Shown: positions 30,889-43,892, numbered from the stretch's first letter. The stretch is DNA of 64,000 nt from Paratinospora sagittata (GCA_035771175.1 CM069593.1:35104741-35168740), one strand, 5' to 3'. The notes: generated by a model not told the origin, from the letters alone. Numbers and translations are program-made.

Positions 30889-33473
30889 TGTTGGTGTACC
30901 CAAGAGAGGGGTGAATTGGGTATGATGGTCAATTTAAAACTTTTCTAATGACTTAGTGATATACAATGGTACATTGGAATTAAATGCACATACTAACCAT
31001 AAAGTAAAATGCATAACGTAAAACACACTAGGATTTATAGTGGTTCGGCCAAGCCTACGTCCACTACCTAATTTTTCGATTAGGATTTTCTCAATCCTTT
31101 AACTAATTATCTTACGGGTGAGAACCCAACCGTTATACATGTCCTTTTATAGGTTCAAGGCAAACCTATCCTTTTGTGGGCTAAGGATGAACCGCATTTC
31201 CTTTTTCCAGGATGAGGAAAAACCCATGTTCCTTTTATGGGATAAGGAAGAATCGTTTTCCTTTTATAGGATAAGGAAGAACCGTTTCTCTTTTACAGGT
31301 TTAGAGATAATGTATCCTTTTACAGGTTAATGACAAACCTATCCTTTTATGGGGTAAGGATGAACCGAATTTCCTACTTACAAGTGAGGATGAACCTTAA
31401 CATGATTTCAATCATGAAATCATTAAGTGAATTACATTCACTTGATTTGGTTGATTCAATCCAGAAACACACTAGTATTATAACACAAAATAATAATGTT
31501 GGTTCTAACTGAGTACAACACTTTATAATTAAGCTCATATACATAGCAGTACAAAGATGTATAAATTTGAATACGTAATGCTAAGAGACATACACTTATA
31601 GTTCTTTACCTTTCAATGCTTAATATTTCTTAAATGCAGTTTCAAAAGCGTGAATGATAAGTAAATCAATTAAGTGCTTCTTCAAAAACATTATAATACC
31701 ATTAAAACATTGAAGTTGAAAATGCAGGACCAGTGTAAATATACAGACACAAACAATTTTCAAAATAGATAAAATGTATAAGTATGAAAACTTCTGGTTC
31801 AGTATTCAGTAGTTAACACAACTACTGATATAGTTTGATACAATACTGAAGATATGAAATCAAGTACAACTGTATCTCTCATGAACTATTTCTCAAATTC
31901 TTTTATCAACATGATTGATGTTAATTGTAAATCCAGGCTGAGAATTTGAGTAGAAACCAGTTCAAATAGATTTTCAAAAATAGAATATATTAGAAGCTCA
32001 ATATGAAAATATTTTGACTAAGTAAAGTATCATTGAAGAATACTTTGAAAACTTAGAACATTTGAAAACTTTTGAAAGATTGAATAACGACTAACATTCA
32101 AAAAGTTTTTGGCACAATAAAATTTATCGGCAAGTTGTTTGATTCAAAGTGTTGGTATTTATAGACTTAGTAGATAATAGTCGTTAGATATTTGAAGCTC
32201 AAATACAGTGTGAACATTTACACACAATGACTAGAATGTTATATGAAAATGACAACTGCGATTTTCACTAACATTATGGTTTTTTTAGATTACATGAATA
32301 AGGAAAGTTTTAGAAAACTTGATTCATGCATCAGAGAAGATCTCTAATAAATCTTAAAAGGATTATGTGCAAAGATCCGTTCTTAAAAAATAGACTAATA
32401 TAGTGTACCTGTTAGAACAATGACGGTTGTTGAATTAGCTTCCTGAGTCCGTAATCAACGTCCTGACGCATAATATCAATTTTGTCATTTTGTTTCTTGA
32501 GGGCGCTCATTATGTATAAGTGTCCTACTGAACAGTGAAGTGAGGGCGTTACTAATTTGTGAGCGTCCTGACTTGCTTTGCGACAGAAACGACTAAACCC
32601 TGAGGGCGCTAATGCACAGTTAGCGTCCTGCTTTGTTTTAAAATAATTAAGTACATGAGGGCGCTACTTTTCCGAGTAAGCGTCCTACCTTTTAAAACGT
32701 AAAACACAAGGGTGCTAGAACTATGTAAGTGTCATGTTATTTCAATATATTTGAAAACTTTCCAAGTGCACTGAAGGACAATCAACGTCCTGAAAGTTAT
32801 TAAGTTAGTTCTCAAAGATGAGGGTGTTCCTATCCAGGTTGAGTCATGATAGTTTATCCAACTTATAACTATCAGTGTCCTCAAAGATAATTTTTTTTGA
32901 AGAACATAAAAATCTTTCTGTAAGTTGATGTTGAGTTTGCGTCCTGACAACTTCAGAGGTTGACTAAAGGGAGACAGCTACTTATAAGTAAGCGTTCTAA
33001 TGATTCAGTTCAATTCAACCTCTATTGTTATCAACATTCTAATGAATCATCATCGTCCTGACTTATCAAGTTCAGGAGAGCATTGCTAAATCATTAGCGT
33101 CTTGAAAGACTCTTGAAAAATAGTTTTGACTCGCGATTAAAAATACAATGAATGTGAATAAAAACTCGATAAATTTCAAATTAAACATAGAAAATTAAAT
33201 CATTTGAAATACTGCAAAGTGTATGATAAAAACATGAAGATTTGAAAAACATTTGCAAGTGATTTGTGCATGATTTTGAAAAACGTTTGAGCAATATCGA
33301 TAAAAGAGAGATATATCTTAAATACTATATATTTCTCATATTTCTCATAATCTTTAAGTCCAACTCTTCATTATAGATCTTCGATGTGAACTTCGTGCTT
33401 GAGTTGAATTTCGTGAACGCTGGTCGAATAATGTAGTCTTGAAGCTCTTGATCGAATCGTTCGTGTAGTGTGA
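30889..33473 (-). mobile_element. LTR of the long-LTR family (member 2)
   Basis: It starts on the plus strand with TGTTGGTGTACCC and the family phrase aagagaggggtgaattggg. It holds the 30-bp repeat block (31140-31400), a TATAAATA box (complement of 32156-32163) and the dyad-motif array (32460-33110). It is closely related to 57249-60160. Its far end is cut by the solo LTR at 33474. Short frames inside (for example 31118-31330) are repeat shadows. Confidence 0.75.
32460..33110 (-). repeat. Dyad-motif array in LTR member 2
   Basis: Repeated pairs of GAGGGCGCT(A/T) and AGCGTCCTGA, about 20 bp apart within a pair and 50-70 bp between pairs, form short imperfect stem-loops. They lie upstream (in LTR sense) of the TATA box. 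Confidence 0.75.
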
Positions 33474-36180
33474 TGTAGCACCCGTGCCTTTAGGTGACGT
33501 CATTTTGACCCATAGTGTACCCTCAAAGTACCCGTATACGCATTCGTATACATATGTGTATATGTATTTTGATGCTCGACGCACGTAGGTTCGAGTGTCT
33601 TTGCATGATTTTAGGTCATAGAGAGTGCGCATGAAGTTTCAGAACCATCGGAGACCCGTTCGACGTCGAAACATGTCGAAAATAGTGTTTTGGATACAGT
33701 GGAGCTCACTCCAGGGAGGAAGAAATTTCTGTCTTAAATGACATCAATGGCTTGATCTCCTAGATCCGTAGTCCGATTGAGCTGAAATATTTTGAGCTCA
33801 TTCTTCTTTGGTAGATCTTCATTATGAACGGTGAAGATCTTGATCAGAGTTACCTACTATGAGTTATAAGACTCCAAACACTGTTTCATGGATTTGCAGA
33901 TTTTTTTACGCAGTTATGATCAAACGATTGGATCTCGAAATTCCACTGTTGGATTGAGTTAAAAGTTTACCAGAATGTTGGTAACGGACTCATGCAAATT
34001 TGGTGAGTAGTTTGCAAGAAATTGACAATCTAAGTGCAAGTATTGCAACAGGAAAACTGATTTTTTGATAGTTTTTGGCAACTTTTAGTTGTGGGCCCAA
34101 GCTTGTCTATTAAAGCAACCAAAACGTAATTTTAGGCTCATTTGCTCATTTCTCAGCCAAAAAAGAGAGAAAGGAGCTGGAGAGCAGAAAAGGAGTGGAA
34201 ACATAGGGTTGGTGGATTTTGCTCAAAATCCCTAAGGTTTGCATGGTTTTCCTCATTGTTCTTCCTTTAATCTCTTTGGTTCATGCATACTAGTGTTGTT
34301 TTGATGCATGCATTGTATGAAACCCAGATTTGAAGGGGTGGTGGAAATCAAATGTTGTCCAAATGCTTTGCATGTTTGATATGTGTGTTTAAAGTGTGTT
34401 GGGAACCCTCTAAAGGCAAAAACCCTTATTTCTAACAAGAAATTGGTAGGGTTTAGTACAAATGACCTAGTCTTGGTTCATTGACCTAGACTTTGACTTA
34501 AGCTTTGCATGCCATCTATGATGGACTGATCATTATTAGGGACTGATTCATGTATTTAGCTTGAGATTTTAATGGTGAAATCATATGGTTTAGTGTAAAT
34601 GGTCATTGTTTGGTTCATGGCCTTAAGCTTTTCCAAAAGTCGTGCTTGTCAACTATGTTGTTCTAGATGGCATTGTGAATGAAACCATGTTGTTTGATCA
34701 GTAAATCAGTGGGCTGATTATGGTGACCTAGTGTAAGTTTTCCCTATGTCTTGGATTTGAAGAAATTTGCCATGATTTGGGAATTTGTCCAAATTTGGGG
34801 ATTTTGACCCAAATGTTGTCAATTGGTGAAATTGACTTAGGCTTAGTTAAATTAACCCTAATTATGATTGAATGACATGGATTATGATGATTGGATCATG
34901 GGATCAACCTATTGCATTCAATTTGGGTTAAGTATGACTTAATTAGACGTTAAATGGTTAAATTGAGCAATATGGATTGACTCATGGGTTAACCATTCTA
35001 GAATTAGTAATTGGCTATGGAATTGAGTTGAACATGGTTGTTTTGCATACTTTGGACTGATTTTCAGTTTTTGCATAAACCATGTTTAATGCAGGGGTCT
35101 TGATTTATCTAAGTGACCCAAACAAGCCAAGTTGTAGTTGAAGTGCATTGGGGTGATTAGTAGACATTCTAGTGCTTGTGGTTGGATCTGGATTGGCTAG
35201 GCCTAGGCCAATCAAGTGTGAGTGTTCTTTTACTTTTTGATTGTTTATATGTGGCATTGTAGTGTAGAAATGTTTTAAATGCTTATGTATAATGGTATGC
35301 ATGTTTTAATATTCCATGAAATACATTTGAGCATAATTCATTAGGATGACAATTTGGGTTGAGGCTCCTAGTTGAAATTTCTTTTTTTTTAAAAAATTCT
35401 CGTAAGTCTAGCGGCGATCCCAGTTGTGTACCTGACAGAGGGTTTTATGGCTTGTGTATGGGTAGGTTAGTTTAGGCTAATCCTACGTGCTGCACAACCC
35501 TAGAAATCCTATTAGGATACGAGTATTGTGTGTGTGTTCAGGTGTTGTGTGTAGCGCACCAGCCTTGAACCCCTGTACTCAGGAGGTGTTAGGATTGCAT
35601 GAGCATGACTACAAATGTTATGCATCGTCTTATGTATGACCTGATGCATTATGTTAGCATGTATGTAATCTATTTCGTCATCATGATATTTCAATGATTT
35701 ATGATCTTATCATGTTTTTATTAAATGCACGTATATGCCACTTGTAAATGACATTCACTGAACTGGCTGTAGCTCACACCTCACCTTCTTCTTTCAAGAT
35801 CTGATAGAAAAAGGAAAGGGAAGGCTTGACTGCGGATCGTCCCTTGTTTTTGTTTCATGTAGGTGTTGTACATTTAATTTTGTAATTTGATAATTATGTA
35901 CATGATAACACCTAGTATATGTATAATTAACACATAGTTGGGATGTGTTAGGTTTGAAGTATTTTTGTAAACTTTGAAATTTTATATTTGGTAACTTGAA
36001 GATGTAATATTTTATTTCATTTATGATCATGTTAAATGAATGTTTTTAGGATTGTACTGTATTGTAATTTTGGGGATTCGTATATGTGTTTTAGGCTGAC
36101 GGGACGCCGGGTGTCCCGACGGAGGGTATACTCGAAGGTTTCCGTGTCGGTCATGGCGTCACGTATAGTGGGTCATGACA
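33474..36180 (+). mobile_element. Solo Gypsy LTR, 2.7 kb
   Basis: It starts TGTAGCACCCGTGCC and ends with the block ACGGGACGCCGGGTGTCCCG, then GGGTCATGACA, phrases seen at the borders of plant chromovirus LTRs. Flanks are TGTGA (33469-33473) and TTTGA (36181-36185), a 4/5 match consistent with an aged target duplication. No internal region is present. Frames inside are not credible genes. Confidence 0.65.
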
Positions 36181-36672
36181 TTTGATTCTTAAGTTCATAT
36201 CATATATAGTTGAATCGATTTCATATTTGAGAAAAACTATTTCAACACATCACATCATTTAAATCATTGTGGTTGGAATAGTGGTGTTTACTCATTCAAG
36301 ATTGTAAGCTTAATATTGTTGAGAGTGTTGCAGAACACTTATCTCTATCATTTGTAATCTGATGTATAGTTAACGTGTTTATCAACCGAGAACATACCAT
36401 ACATTGTACGGCTCGTAACCTCGCCCATCAGTTGGTTAGAGTGTGGCTTTTTAGTTAAGCCCTTGTGCAGGTTAGAGTGTGGCTTTCTAACCAAGCTCTT
36501 GTGTTTGTTAGTGTGTGACTTTCTAACCAATCCCTTGTGTAGGTTAGCGTGTGTGGCTTTCTAACCAAGCCCTTATGTTGGTTAGTGTAAGGCTTTGAGC
36601 CAAACCTTTATGTTGGCTTTTGTAAACGACTTCTAGTCACGCTCGTAAGTTGACTGGCTAATAGTCGTTCGT
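36181..36672 (+). mobile_element. Plus-oriented LTR fragment (left part)
   Basis: LTR sequence resumes after the solo LTR and is interrupted again at 36673. It contains the tandem array below, equivalent in position to the repeats before the LTR end at 53140-53400. Confidence 0.45.
36425..36640 (+). repeat. Tandem array of about 36-bp units
   Basis: Six diverged units of the form GGTTAGNGTGTGGCTTTCTAACCAAGCCCTTGTGT. Each unit is partly self-complementary (GGTTAG with CTAACC). Confidence 0.85.
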
Positions 36673-38060
36673 TGAAAATCGCAAGCGTACGGCGTCAGAT
36701 AGTAGTAATAGCCGATGAAGATCGGGTTGTCGTCCTGTAGGATTGTTTACCTCAACAATTACCGTTTTCACTAATATTTAACTTTATCTAGTGAATCAAA
36801 TTGTAGAATTTCAAGTATTTAAATAGCAAATAAATTTAATCAAACGAATAAACTGTGGAGAATTATCAATATATGCGAAAAATCTAGGGAATCAACTTCT
36901 CATAACCTTCAATTATGTAATTTAGACATGCTTATTATTAAATTAATTTTCTAGTCTATAAGTCAAAATCCTTACGTTGCTAATTCCCTATCTTGAGTGC
37001 CGAATTAGAACGTATCATCAAGAACAAGATTCGATCTCTTGATAAAACTCGTATTCTCAACAACCCATTAAATTTAGTGATTTTCCTACAACTTCATGAA
37101 ACTTTGTAAACCTCTCGATTCTACAACAATTTCATGTGATAATCTTCTTTTTCCAACCTAGAAAACCCTCTCTCAACTGTCACCTTCAAAGTCTAAGTTC
37201 ATTCGATTTGTGGCCAAGAAACCAAAAAACATTAAGTGAATGAAATCATGAATAAGCTATAGAAATTTCATTGATACTAAACAAAATCTAAAATTAAACC
37301 ATAATATTCAAGTTAGGATCCATCTCCTCTCTAGAAAGTAAACTTAGTTAATAGCTTGGATAAAAATAACACAAGATATAAAGAAAAACTCAAAATTAGA
37401 CATGGATAGCAAACTAGAAAATCGTGGAACTTGAATCTTTTTCCTTGTTTCCAACTTCGAATCTTCGCATTCCTTCACTCCTAGTCATCTTTTTTTTTTC
37501 TTCTCTAGTCCTCCAGTCCTTGAAAAACCCTAAAAATCGATATGTAATATCCCCCCAGTCGTCTAGAATCCAAATTAGAAAGTGTAGGAGAAAAACTGCT
37601 ATAATCACGAAAATCCCGAAAAATGGCAACCTAGCAGCGCCGAGACTGGAGCCGCAGAGCGCCCAAAATGCAATTTTTTTTTCTCGATCGCAGCTCCGCG
37701 ATGGGCGCCGCGGTGCCCAGAACATTGTTTGTGCACCCTATTTTGTGGACTTAGCCATTTTTTGGTCCGCTTCGACTTGTGTTCTTCATGTTTCTCCTTT
37801 GCAACTTCTTGTACATGTTTTCATCATCCAAAACCATGACTAACACATCTAAATACCTACAAAACAAATAAAATAAAATCAATAACATACTCAAACATAA
37901 AATGAGTCAAATTAATAAACCAAAATAATGCATGAAAGCCTAATTAATTCTAAACTAACATATGCATTAAAACTAACATAAACACATCAAACTAATGTAT
38001 GAAATGCTCTAAAACACACCTAAAACACACTCTAAAATCTATCTAAAAATGCAACTATCA
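36673..38060 (-). mobile_element. Solo LTR (family 1), inverted copy
   Basis: On the minus strand it starts TGATAGTTGCATTTTTAGATAG and ends CCGTACGCTTGCGATTTTCA, proper TG/CA ends, and matches 27083-28436 in opposite orientation. It contains GC-rich GGGCACCGCGGCGCCC near 37690-37735. A target duplication was not recognised. Frames at 37414-37843 cross this noncoding sequence and are not genes. Confidence 0.68.
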
Positions 38061-38284
38061 ATAGTGTATTGAAAAATCCTGATCGTGGTGATTGGGTGGT
38101 GGACGTAGGTTCTAAGGGAATCGAACCACTCTAAATCTCTATGTCCAATTATCTTTCCTGCATTTGTTTATTTTAATTTTTACCTGCTGGTCACTTTATT
38201 TGTTTAATTATATTAACCGAAGGTAACGCAAAAATTCGCCAAGTCCAATTCACCTCCCTCTTGGACTATAATATTGGGCCAACA
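38061..38284 (+). mobile_element. End of a plus-oriented long-LTR-family copy
   Basis: It ends with GTCCAATTCACCTCCCTCTT, then a GGGCCAACA terminus, the same end as the LTR at 53532. No primer site follows, so it is a solo LTR or a fragment. Confidence 0.6.
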
Positions 38285-38969
38285 CAATGCAATCAAACCA
38301 CAACAAACAATACAATCATGAACTGTAACAACATCCCCTGTACCAAGGTTTCGAAACAAACCTATGATACGTGTGCTATGAAGAGTCATCAAGGAACTAC
38401 GGAGTGCACAGCGGGCCGAGTTCTTGATAGCATCATGTGATGGTTCTCCTTTGATATCACAAGACCGAGAGCATCGTGATTGTAGGTCCCACAAGCAAAA
38501 GACTCAACCGTACATCACGAGGGCTCTAATGGTCCAAGTCACAAAGACAAGGAACCACCCCCATCAATTTATACATAAGGAGTATGTCATATGCTTGTAA
38601 CAATGTAGCATAGTATCATGTACATAAATGATGTAATGCCATGATTATCATAAATAAAAGAATACGCAAACCTAGGCCATCATCCCCACCTTGAGACGCA
38701 AGTATTTTACACCAACACAAAGGGGCAGAGTATCGGCATTTTCGGGGACCATAACAGTAGTGGAATGGTGGTTTGGAGGAGGGGGGACCCTCCTATTTAT
38801 AGCAAAAATGAAAGAAGAAGAGAACCCAGGCATGTGCCGTCATGCGTTTCTACTTTGGGTGTTCAATTTTGACCGATTTTTGGGGATTTTCTAGGACCAT
38901 GTTTGGGTGTTTTTAAGGGTGTGTTTTATTTGTTTAAAAATTGTATGTTTTAATCTCGGAGGTGTTACA
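38285..38969 (-). mobile_element. 3' LTR (partial) of the minus-strand Gypsy element
   Basis: On the minus strand the LTR starts TGTAACACCTCCGAG next to a polypurine tract. A CTATAAATAG box (38793-38802) lies at a promoter-like distance. The far end is truncated by other elements; the matching 5' LTR is not in the window. Confidence 0.7.
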
Positions 38970-39005
38970 TTCTACCCTCCTTAAAGAAATTTCGCCCCCG
39001 AAATT
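38970..39005 (-). other. Polypurine tract of the minus-strand Gypsy element
   Basis: The minus strand carries TTTCGGGGGCGAAATT and GGAGGGTAGAA directly before the LTR. This is the typical chromovirus plus-strand primer. Confidence 0.75.
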
Positions 39006-39058
39006 CGATTAAGGTGGTATGCTTTTAGAAAAAAATGAGAAAACATCATATAGCCGGT

Positions 39059-39874
39059 TTAGTCTTCATCAGAAGAGATGATTATGAACGTGTCGAAATT
39101 GTCCTCCACTTTTGTAGGGCTATGCGTTACCCATTGGTTTGGAGGATTTAGAGGGCCGTGCACATTGCTATGCCCAGAAGAATCTCTTGAGTAGGTCGGA
39201 GTGGGATAGTGGAAGCACTCAGAGTTTTCATTTGAGTCATCCGATAGGTCTGGCAAGGAAGGTGGAGTTGGTGGGCGTATCACTGGGCGGAACGAGATTC
39301 TTGGCGAAGGGAGGCCCCTTATGGCCTGAGCCCTAGTTCACCATCCATCTTAGTTGGTTGGTTTTGGAGCTTGCCAGTCAGGGGTTGGCGGATATCTGGG
39401 AGCGCAACACAAGGTTTTGGGGGTCGTTGAAGATTGATCACCCAAGCGTGGATTCCTAAACATAGGAAGTGGCAACCGAATGCTTTTTCTGGAGGTTTGT
39501 TTGACCAGCCAGCCTTCCCTGGGTTGATTGGGAGTGTTCCAACCTAGTGGTCCTGTTTGGTTTGGACCTGGAACTGAAGTGTTTGCCGGTTGGCACTACA
39601 GTGGGTTTTTGATAGGAGTCAATGAACGCTGTGGGCCCATAAATGATTCGAAGCGTGAGGACGAGGATTTGCTATTCTAAGATGGTGTAGGGCTCCTGGT
39701 TGGGGGGCTGAGAGAACTTTTCTCAAGACTCATGTCCTGAGGGGCAAAGTTAGCCGCAACATCAGAAGTTGGTGAGTTGAAGCTGTGTTCGAAAAAGTCC
39801 TCATCGTCATTGAAAGGGAGGCTGTGGGCACTATCAGACATCTGCGCAAAATCAAATAGTGGCGGGAATAACAT
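39059..39874 (-). pseudogene. Gypsy C-terminal extension (unassigned)
   Basis: Minus frames 39677-39874 and 39059-39283 lie between the chromodomain-like end and the LTR. They are rich in Ser, Pro, Asp and Glu (RPPTPPSLPDLSDDSNENS and an SSDED end) without a recognised domain. They may be a separate 3' ORF or the disordered tail of the polyprotein; stops separate them. Confidence 0.4.
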
Positions 39875-39924
39875 TTAATGTTATAAGAAGATGAATAGGT
39901 ATGGAGAAATGGATGATTTATTCC

Positions 39925-40531
39925 TCATGATGATGAACAAGTATAAAGTTTTGGATATTTTAGTTTTATTTCACTTTCCAATTCCCAAGTTACTTCTTTA
40001 ACACAATGGTGTTGCCACATGACCTTGACAAGCGAGATGCTTTGGTTGCGAAGGTCCTGTGTTTTGGTATCCAAGATTTGGATAAGTCGTTCCTTGTACT
40101 TGTTCCCATCTTCAATTTCTACCTCGACCTGAGGAATGACATGAGAAGGGTCATGGTGGTATTTGCGGATCATTGAGATGTGAAAGACATCATGGATGCA
40201 AGAGATGCATGGCAACAGAGACAACTTGTAAGTGGTCTTGCCAATGCTTTTCATGATCTGAAAAGGTCCAATATATCTTGGGGAGAGCTTTTCTTTGACG
40301 CCAAAACGCTTTACACCTCTAATTGGTTGGACTTTGAGGAACATTGAATCTCCAACCTCAAACTCTAGAGGTTTCCTTCGTTTGTCAGCATAGCTCTTGT
40401 GTTGACTCTTGGCAGTTCGAAGTCGTTCCCTGATGAGAGTTATCTTGTCAGTAGTTTACTTGATTAGTTTTGGTCCAAGCTGTGGGCGGTCAGCCATATC
40501 CAACCAGCACACAAGGGATCTACAAGGCCTG
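39925..40531 (-). pseudogene. Gypsy integrase C-terminus and chromodomain-like end
   Basis: In minus sense it resumes the integrase with PCRSLVCWLDMADRPQLGPK, a stop, then DKITLIRERLRTAKSQHKSY. It continues DKRRKPLEFEVGD, GVKRFGVKEKLSPRYIGPF, VFHISMIRKY and ends VKVMWQHHCVKEVTWELE, the final W-x-NH-x3-EATWE-like block found at the end of chromoviral integrases. The split point with 42448 falls inside an YGRP-type motif, where a solo LTR inserted. Confidence 0.85.
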
Positions 40532-40618
40532 TGTAACACCCCAATTTGTATTCTTTTCATTTTCCTTTTCCCACTTGTATTCTTGTGATCCAGATGTAAG
40601 CAATGACAATGTCAAAAC

Positions 40619-41324
40619 TAGGGGTGTCAGTGGATTGGTTCAAACTGCGGAACCGAACTGAACCAGTGTGTTCGGTTCGGATCAGTTTGATTTTTTTACC
40701 TTAATCAGTTCGGGGTTTGGACTTTTTAAAAACCTATCGGTTCGGTTCGATTTGCGGATTGAGGTCCAGAAAACCGACCCTAAACCAAACCGAATCATAC
40801 CGAACTGATGTAAGAGTAAAATTGTAAAATTATATTAACCTTAACCCCATTTCTAATATTCTTTTCTCTCCTATTCTTCACTTCTTCTCTTATGCTAAAC
40901 TTGGTTTGGAATTGGTTTTGGGGAGGATGTTTGCAATTAAACTTTGATAGTTTTTGTTGTATTTTATTTAATCTTTTTTAGGAGATGAGATGTAAATTGG
41001 TCATTTTTTATCTTTATGGTAAAGAATGATACTATTATTGCACGTATGTTAGACCATAAATACTTTGATGTAGATTTTGAACTTTTAAATTATCATTTGA
41101 TGTTGTCATTATACTATGTAAAAAAATCATTTGATAAAAAATATATTTTACAGGTTAAAAACATGAAACAGATCAATCCAAACCGAACCAAACCGGATTG
41201 GTTCGGTTCGGATCAGTTTGGTTTAGGGGTTAGAATCGGTTTGGCAAAATCCAAACTGATGCCCATCAGTTTGGTTTGCAGTTTGGGGTCTAAACCGATC
41301 CAAACCGAACTGATGACACTGTTA
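40619..41324. mobile_element. hAT-type MITE, 706 bp
   Basis: An exact duplication GTCAAAAC (40611-40618 and 41325-41332) flanks inverted ends TAGGGGTGTCAG and TAACAGTGTCATCAG (right, reverse complement). The subterminal regions repeat CGGTTCGG and AACCGAAC words in opposite orientations, the usual look of this hAT-MITE class. No transposase. Confidence 0.85.
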
Positions 41325-42189
41325 GTCAAAACTATGTCAACACGTACACAAATTGGGTGTAGAAGTATACCAATTTTCCAAAGACTTCTCCTTACTAAAT
41401 TTCTCATTTACATACATATGTATATATCAACATAAGTACATGGCTGTTAGAGCCACTTTTTTTGCCATCCCGTTGCCTCTCATTTTATTGATTCTATTTC
41501 TCAATATATATAGATATATTTATTTACATACTCTTAACATATAAATAATATAAGCTTTATCTATATATATATATGTAAAGAAAGGCTTATTTATATTAGG
41601 ATTACTTAACATATATATATATATATATATATACATACAGATAACTCCCAACGTGCTCATGCATCATCTTCTCGTTTGCTATCCCACCAGTAGCAACCCA
41701 CGCGCACTGTAACTAATTTCGTGAGAGATATTAGGGGAGTGAGCTAAAAGCCCAGTGGGTCTTCCTAAAGTCCCCACGCTTTATACAAAACGTTAGTACA
41801 TGCATTAAACCATTCATCACAGTATCACAAGCAAAACAATCAATTCAATCGTATGACCATAATGATAATAATGAATTTGCCAGCATAGGATATTTTCACA
41901 TAAGGTATACCTTTTCGGGTTGCATTTAGCTCACAGTGTGAGCCAATCAACACCCAGTTTTCATGCTTACACAATACAACAAAATATGAACAATACACAT
42001 AACTAAAGGAATGTATAAAAAATAAAAACTTAAAGAATCATTCCCACCTTAAATTTGCTATAATCTCCTTATAGTGATACCCACAATAATTTCTTCAACG
42101 TTTTACCTTACTAGAATTTATAGGGGTTCAAAATTTTATGTCCTTATTTTTCCCTTGACTTGTTTGAATAATTACAAGTAGGCAAAATT

Positions 42190-42290
42190 ACCTTTTGCCC
42201 TTAGTGTAAATTACCTTTTTGCCTTTGGTGTAAATTATTGTTTTGCCCTTGGTGTAAATTTATCTTTTTGCCCTTGGTCTTTTCTAGTAT
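42190..42290 (+). repeat. Tandem array of about 26-bp units
   Basis: Four units of the form TTTTGCCCTTGGTGTAAATTA within the solo LTR. Confidence 0.8.
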
Positions 42291-42447
42291 TTATAGGTTG
42301 AGTAAATTTACCAAATTGCCCTCTAACTTTAATGACAATTACAAATTTTGTGAATTTATTATTTTGCCCTTGAATTTTGTTATAGTATTTTCTAATCTAG
42401 GTGTTTTCTTGTACGATTCTATGGTTGCAAAATTTTATAGTATTACA

Positions 42448-43198
42448 ACCTGCCATATAATGTTTCATATGGTGCCATCCCAATGATTGTTTGGAAACTG
42501 TTGTTATAAGAAAACTCTGCCAAGTGGAGGTCACCTGCCCATCCGTCTTGGAAATCCAAGACACAACAATGTAACATGTCCTCCAAAATTTAAATCAGAC
42601 GGTCAGACTGGCTGTCGGTTTGTGGGTGAAAGGTCGTACTCATGGTGACCCTAGAACCCGTGCGAGATTCAAAACTCTGCCGGAATCTTGAAGTAAATCT
42701 GGGATCACGATCACAGATGTTGGTGAGGGGAAACCTATGGAGTCTGACAATCTCACGTTAGTAGATTTCAACCAGTTTTGCTGGGGTATAGGTAGATTTT
42801 ATAGGTATAAAGTGTGCAGACTTTGTGAGTCTATCGATAACTACCCAAATGGAGTCTTGTCCCTTGGAAATTCGAGGCAATGCTGTGATGAAGTCCATGG
42901 CAATGTTGTCCCACTTTCATTCTCCAATAGGTAAAGGTCGTAGCAGATCCGATGGTAGTCTACATTCAACCTTAACCATTTGGCAAGTGAGACATTTCAA
43001 CGCAATGTCTGCAACTGCCTTCTTCATTCCTAAAAACCAAAATTTTGTCTTCATGTCTTTGTACATTTTGTCACCCCTGAGATGCATTGCAAATTTGGAT
43101 TTGTGGGATTCAGAGAGAACCTCATGCCGGAGTTCAAGATCGTTTGGTAGGCATAGCCATTTTTTGTAACATACATCCCCATCTGGTGACAAAGACCA
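42448..43198 (-). pseudogene. Gypsy integrase zinc domain and core (broken)
   Basis: The minus frame 43192-42917 carries the H2C2 zinc domain (HKSKFAMHLRGDKMYKDM, then a CLTCQMVK end with the paired cysteines). Downstream, in broken frames, come TLEDMLHCC-like and AEFSYNNSFQTIIGMAPYE, the end of the catalytic core. Integrase would insert element cDNA. Confidence 0.83.
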
Positions 43199-43892
43199 AT
43201 AGATAACGGCCTGGTCTTGAGATAATAGTTGTTACTTTTTCATCAATTTAGTGTCATTTGCCTGGGCAGCCAAATTTTTTTGAATGAGCTCGAAGTGGAT
43301 TGTCAATTGTGCAACCCTAACGGTGTTTTCACTTTGAAGAAGTTGTAAGTTGTAGTTCTCCATCTTGGTCAACAACTTACCCTTATCAAAGTTGACAAAG
43401 CAAGCTGAGACATATGATTTAAGGGCATCGACTGAGACGTTAACCTTTCCCAGGTTGTACTGTAAGTCGAAATCATAGTCTTTGAGGAATTCAATCTAAC
43501 GTCTCTGTCTGGTTTAAGTATTTCTGAATGTAAATATACCGTAAGCTTTTGTGGTCAGAGAAAACCTCAAATCTTTCACCGTATAGGTAATGTCACCAGA
43601 TTTTTTGGGTGAAGACCATGGCAGCGAGCTCAAGGTCATGTGTGGGGTAGGTGACCTCATGTAGCTTCAATTGTCATTAGGCAAAGACAATGACTCTACC
43701 TTCCTGCATTAGGATGACACCTAGGCCTTGTAGTGAAGCATCGATGCAGTGGGTGAAACTTGTCCCATCATTTGGTGTTGTGAGTACTGGAGCTGAAGTC
43801 AACCCTTTCTTAAGCTCTTGAAAAGCTGGCTCATAGGCTTGATTCCAAATGAAAGGGGCTTCCTTGTTAGTCGGGTAAGCGGTTATGCCAGT
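43199..43892 (-). pseudogene. Gypsy RNase H and connection (broken)
   Basis: Decayed minus frames between RT and the zinc domain retain fragments of RNase H, including a [20 protein letters not shown] stretch near 43730 and an AMVFTQKIW-like segment. No frame stays open for long. Confidence 0.65.

Larger units (their letters stand above)
40532..42447 (+). mobile_element. Solo Gypsy LTR inserted in the integrase gene
   Basis: It starts TGTAACACCCC and ends TATTACA. Flanking pentamers GCCTG and ACCTG (4/5 match) interrupt the integrase reading exactly between ETLYGR (right) and RPCRS (left). It carries a nested MITE (40619-41324), an (AT)n tract at 41611-41633 and a short tandem array at 42190-42290. 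Confidence 0.82.

Noticed and set aside
31118..31512. Plus frames in the LTR at 30889
   Set aside because: They translate the 30-bp LTR repeats; the same happens at 57463-57696, 57716-57901 and 28987-29247.
37414..37843. Pair of overlapping frames (103 and 139 aa)
   Set aside because: Both cross a noncoding solo LTR that has a diverged copy at 27083 where the frames are not conserved.
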